From NCBI GenBank assembly GCA_002384315.1, contig DGBL01000170.1:1663-6676 (forward strand): a stretch of 5,014 nucleotides of DNA. Reading direction: 5' to 3'. The position numbers and the translations under genes were made by a program. The notes under the pieces were generated by a model, which ran no database searches, was not told the DNA's origin, and saw nothing but the letters and a program-made list of their open reading frames with translations. This document shows, one piece after another, positions 4,709-5,014 of this stretch (its first letter is position 1; each line of letters begins with the position of its first letter). Source of the stretch: Micrococcaceae bacterium UBA4005 (lineage in GTDB: Bacteria > Actinomycetota > Actinomycetes > Actinomycetales > Micrococcaceae).

Positions 4709-5014
4709 GTGAGAAAAGAAACGTTATGGGAAGCGCAACTCCGGCAAAACCCTGGACATTCAGCGTGGTATATCGAGCGCTTCGAACAGATGCGGGCCGA
4801 GGGTAGGGACCTACACGGTGAAGCGCGCCTGGTCGATGCACTCGTCGCACGGCAGAGCCGCATCCTGGACGCCGGCTGCGGTCCGGGCCGGGTCGGCGGC
4901 GAACTTGCGCAGCGCGGGCACCGCGTTGTCGGTGTGGACGTTGACCGCGAACTGATTGCGGCCGCCACTGCGAACCACCCCGACGTGCAGTGGCACGTGC
5001 GCGACCTGAGCGAG
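4709..5014 (+). CDS. Class I SAM-dependent methyltransferase, N-terminal 102 codons, cut by right edge
   Basis: From GTG 4709 the frame is open for exactly 102 codons to the window end. Residues 1-50 form a helical cap (ETLWEAQLRQNPGHSAWYIE, then RFEQMRAEGRDLHGEARLVD). The SAM-binding motif I follows as ILDAGCGPGRVGGELAQRG at 52-70, and the acidic end of strand 2 is GVDVDR at 75-80. D79 or its neighbour D77 would hold the ribose of SAM. HVRDLSE at 96-102 marks the approach to motif III, where the sequence ends. This is the usual layout of small actinobacterial class I methyltransferases of about 200 residues. The substrate (small molecule, protein or nucleic acid) cannot be told. The weak GTG start, with TAGGCT 7 nt upstream, is preferred because it gives the full N-terminal cap and the frame has no better start before motif I. 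It is divergent from the DUF2071 gene, and a perfect inverted repeat adjoins its promoter. Confidence 0.9.
   Translation, partial: MRKETLWEAQLRQNPGHSAWYIERFEQMRAEGRDLHGEARLVDALVARQSRILDAGCGPGRVGGELAQRGHRVVGVDVDRELIAAATANHPDVQWHVRDLSE

Overview
The window looks like ordinary chromosome from a high-GC actinobacterium, most likely Arthrobacter, Pseudarthrobacter or a near relative. This rests on the GC-rich coding sequence, the many TANNNT boxes placed directly before start codons, and gene families typical of that group (PucR-type regulator, ChaB/Rho-N protein, TerC with a long charged tail, YqjF/DUF2071). The genus is an inference. I see no phage, plasmid, IS, CRISPR, tRNA or rRNA signal, and no stretch over 300 bases lacks a gene.

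Layout. Bases 161-1 (minus) hold the first 53 codons of a ferredoxin-reductase-like flavoprotein that leaves the window on the left. Divergent from it is a PucR/FasR-type regulator (264-1520, plus). Convergent with the regulator is a broken ChaB/Rho-N gene (1824-1560, minus). It lies 62 bp downstream of a TerC/Alx-family membrane protein gene (3083-1887, minus) on the same strand. A short-chain dehydrogenase (3176-3868, plus) is divergent from terC. It runs convergently into a DUF2071/YqjF-like gene (4641-3895, minus). A SAM-dependent methyltransferase (4709-5014, plus) is divergent from the DUF2071 gene and is cut by the right edge.

How the genes relate. The reductase and PucR-type regulator form a plausible lipid-desaturation locus: relatives of the reductase supply electrons to acyl-CoA desaturases, and FasR, a PucR-type protein, controls fatty-acid genes in Streptomyces. 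terC and the chaB remnant are probably one transcription unit, since the remnant keeps a perfect Shine-Dalgarno sequence but no obvious promoter of its own. The other genes look like separately transcribed units.

Points of note. (1) The chaB gene appears to have lost its core in one frame-disrupting deletion. (2) Five of the seven genes have a -10-like TANNNT 6-7 nt before the start codon and no good Shine-Dalgarno, suggesting leaderless transcripts. (3) Three tandem 14-bp repeats lie between terC and the chaB remnant, with a further near-copy inside the terC 3' coding end. (4) Several inverted repeats lie in the divergent intergenic regions, one abutting the methyltransferase -10 box and one overlapping the regulator's ribosome-binding site. 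I found no convincing new multi-gene system.
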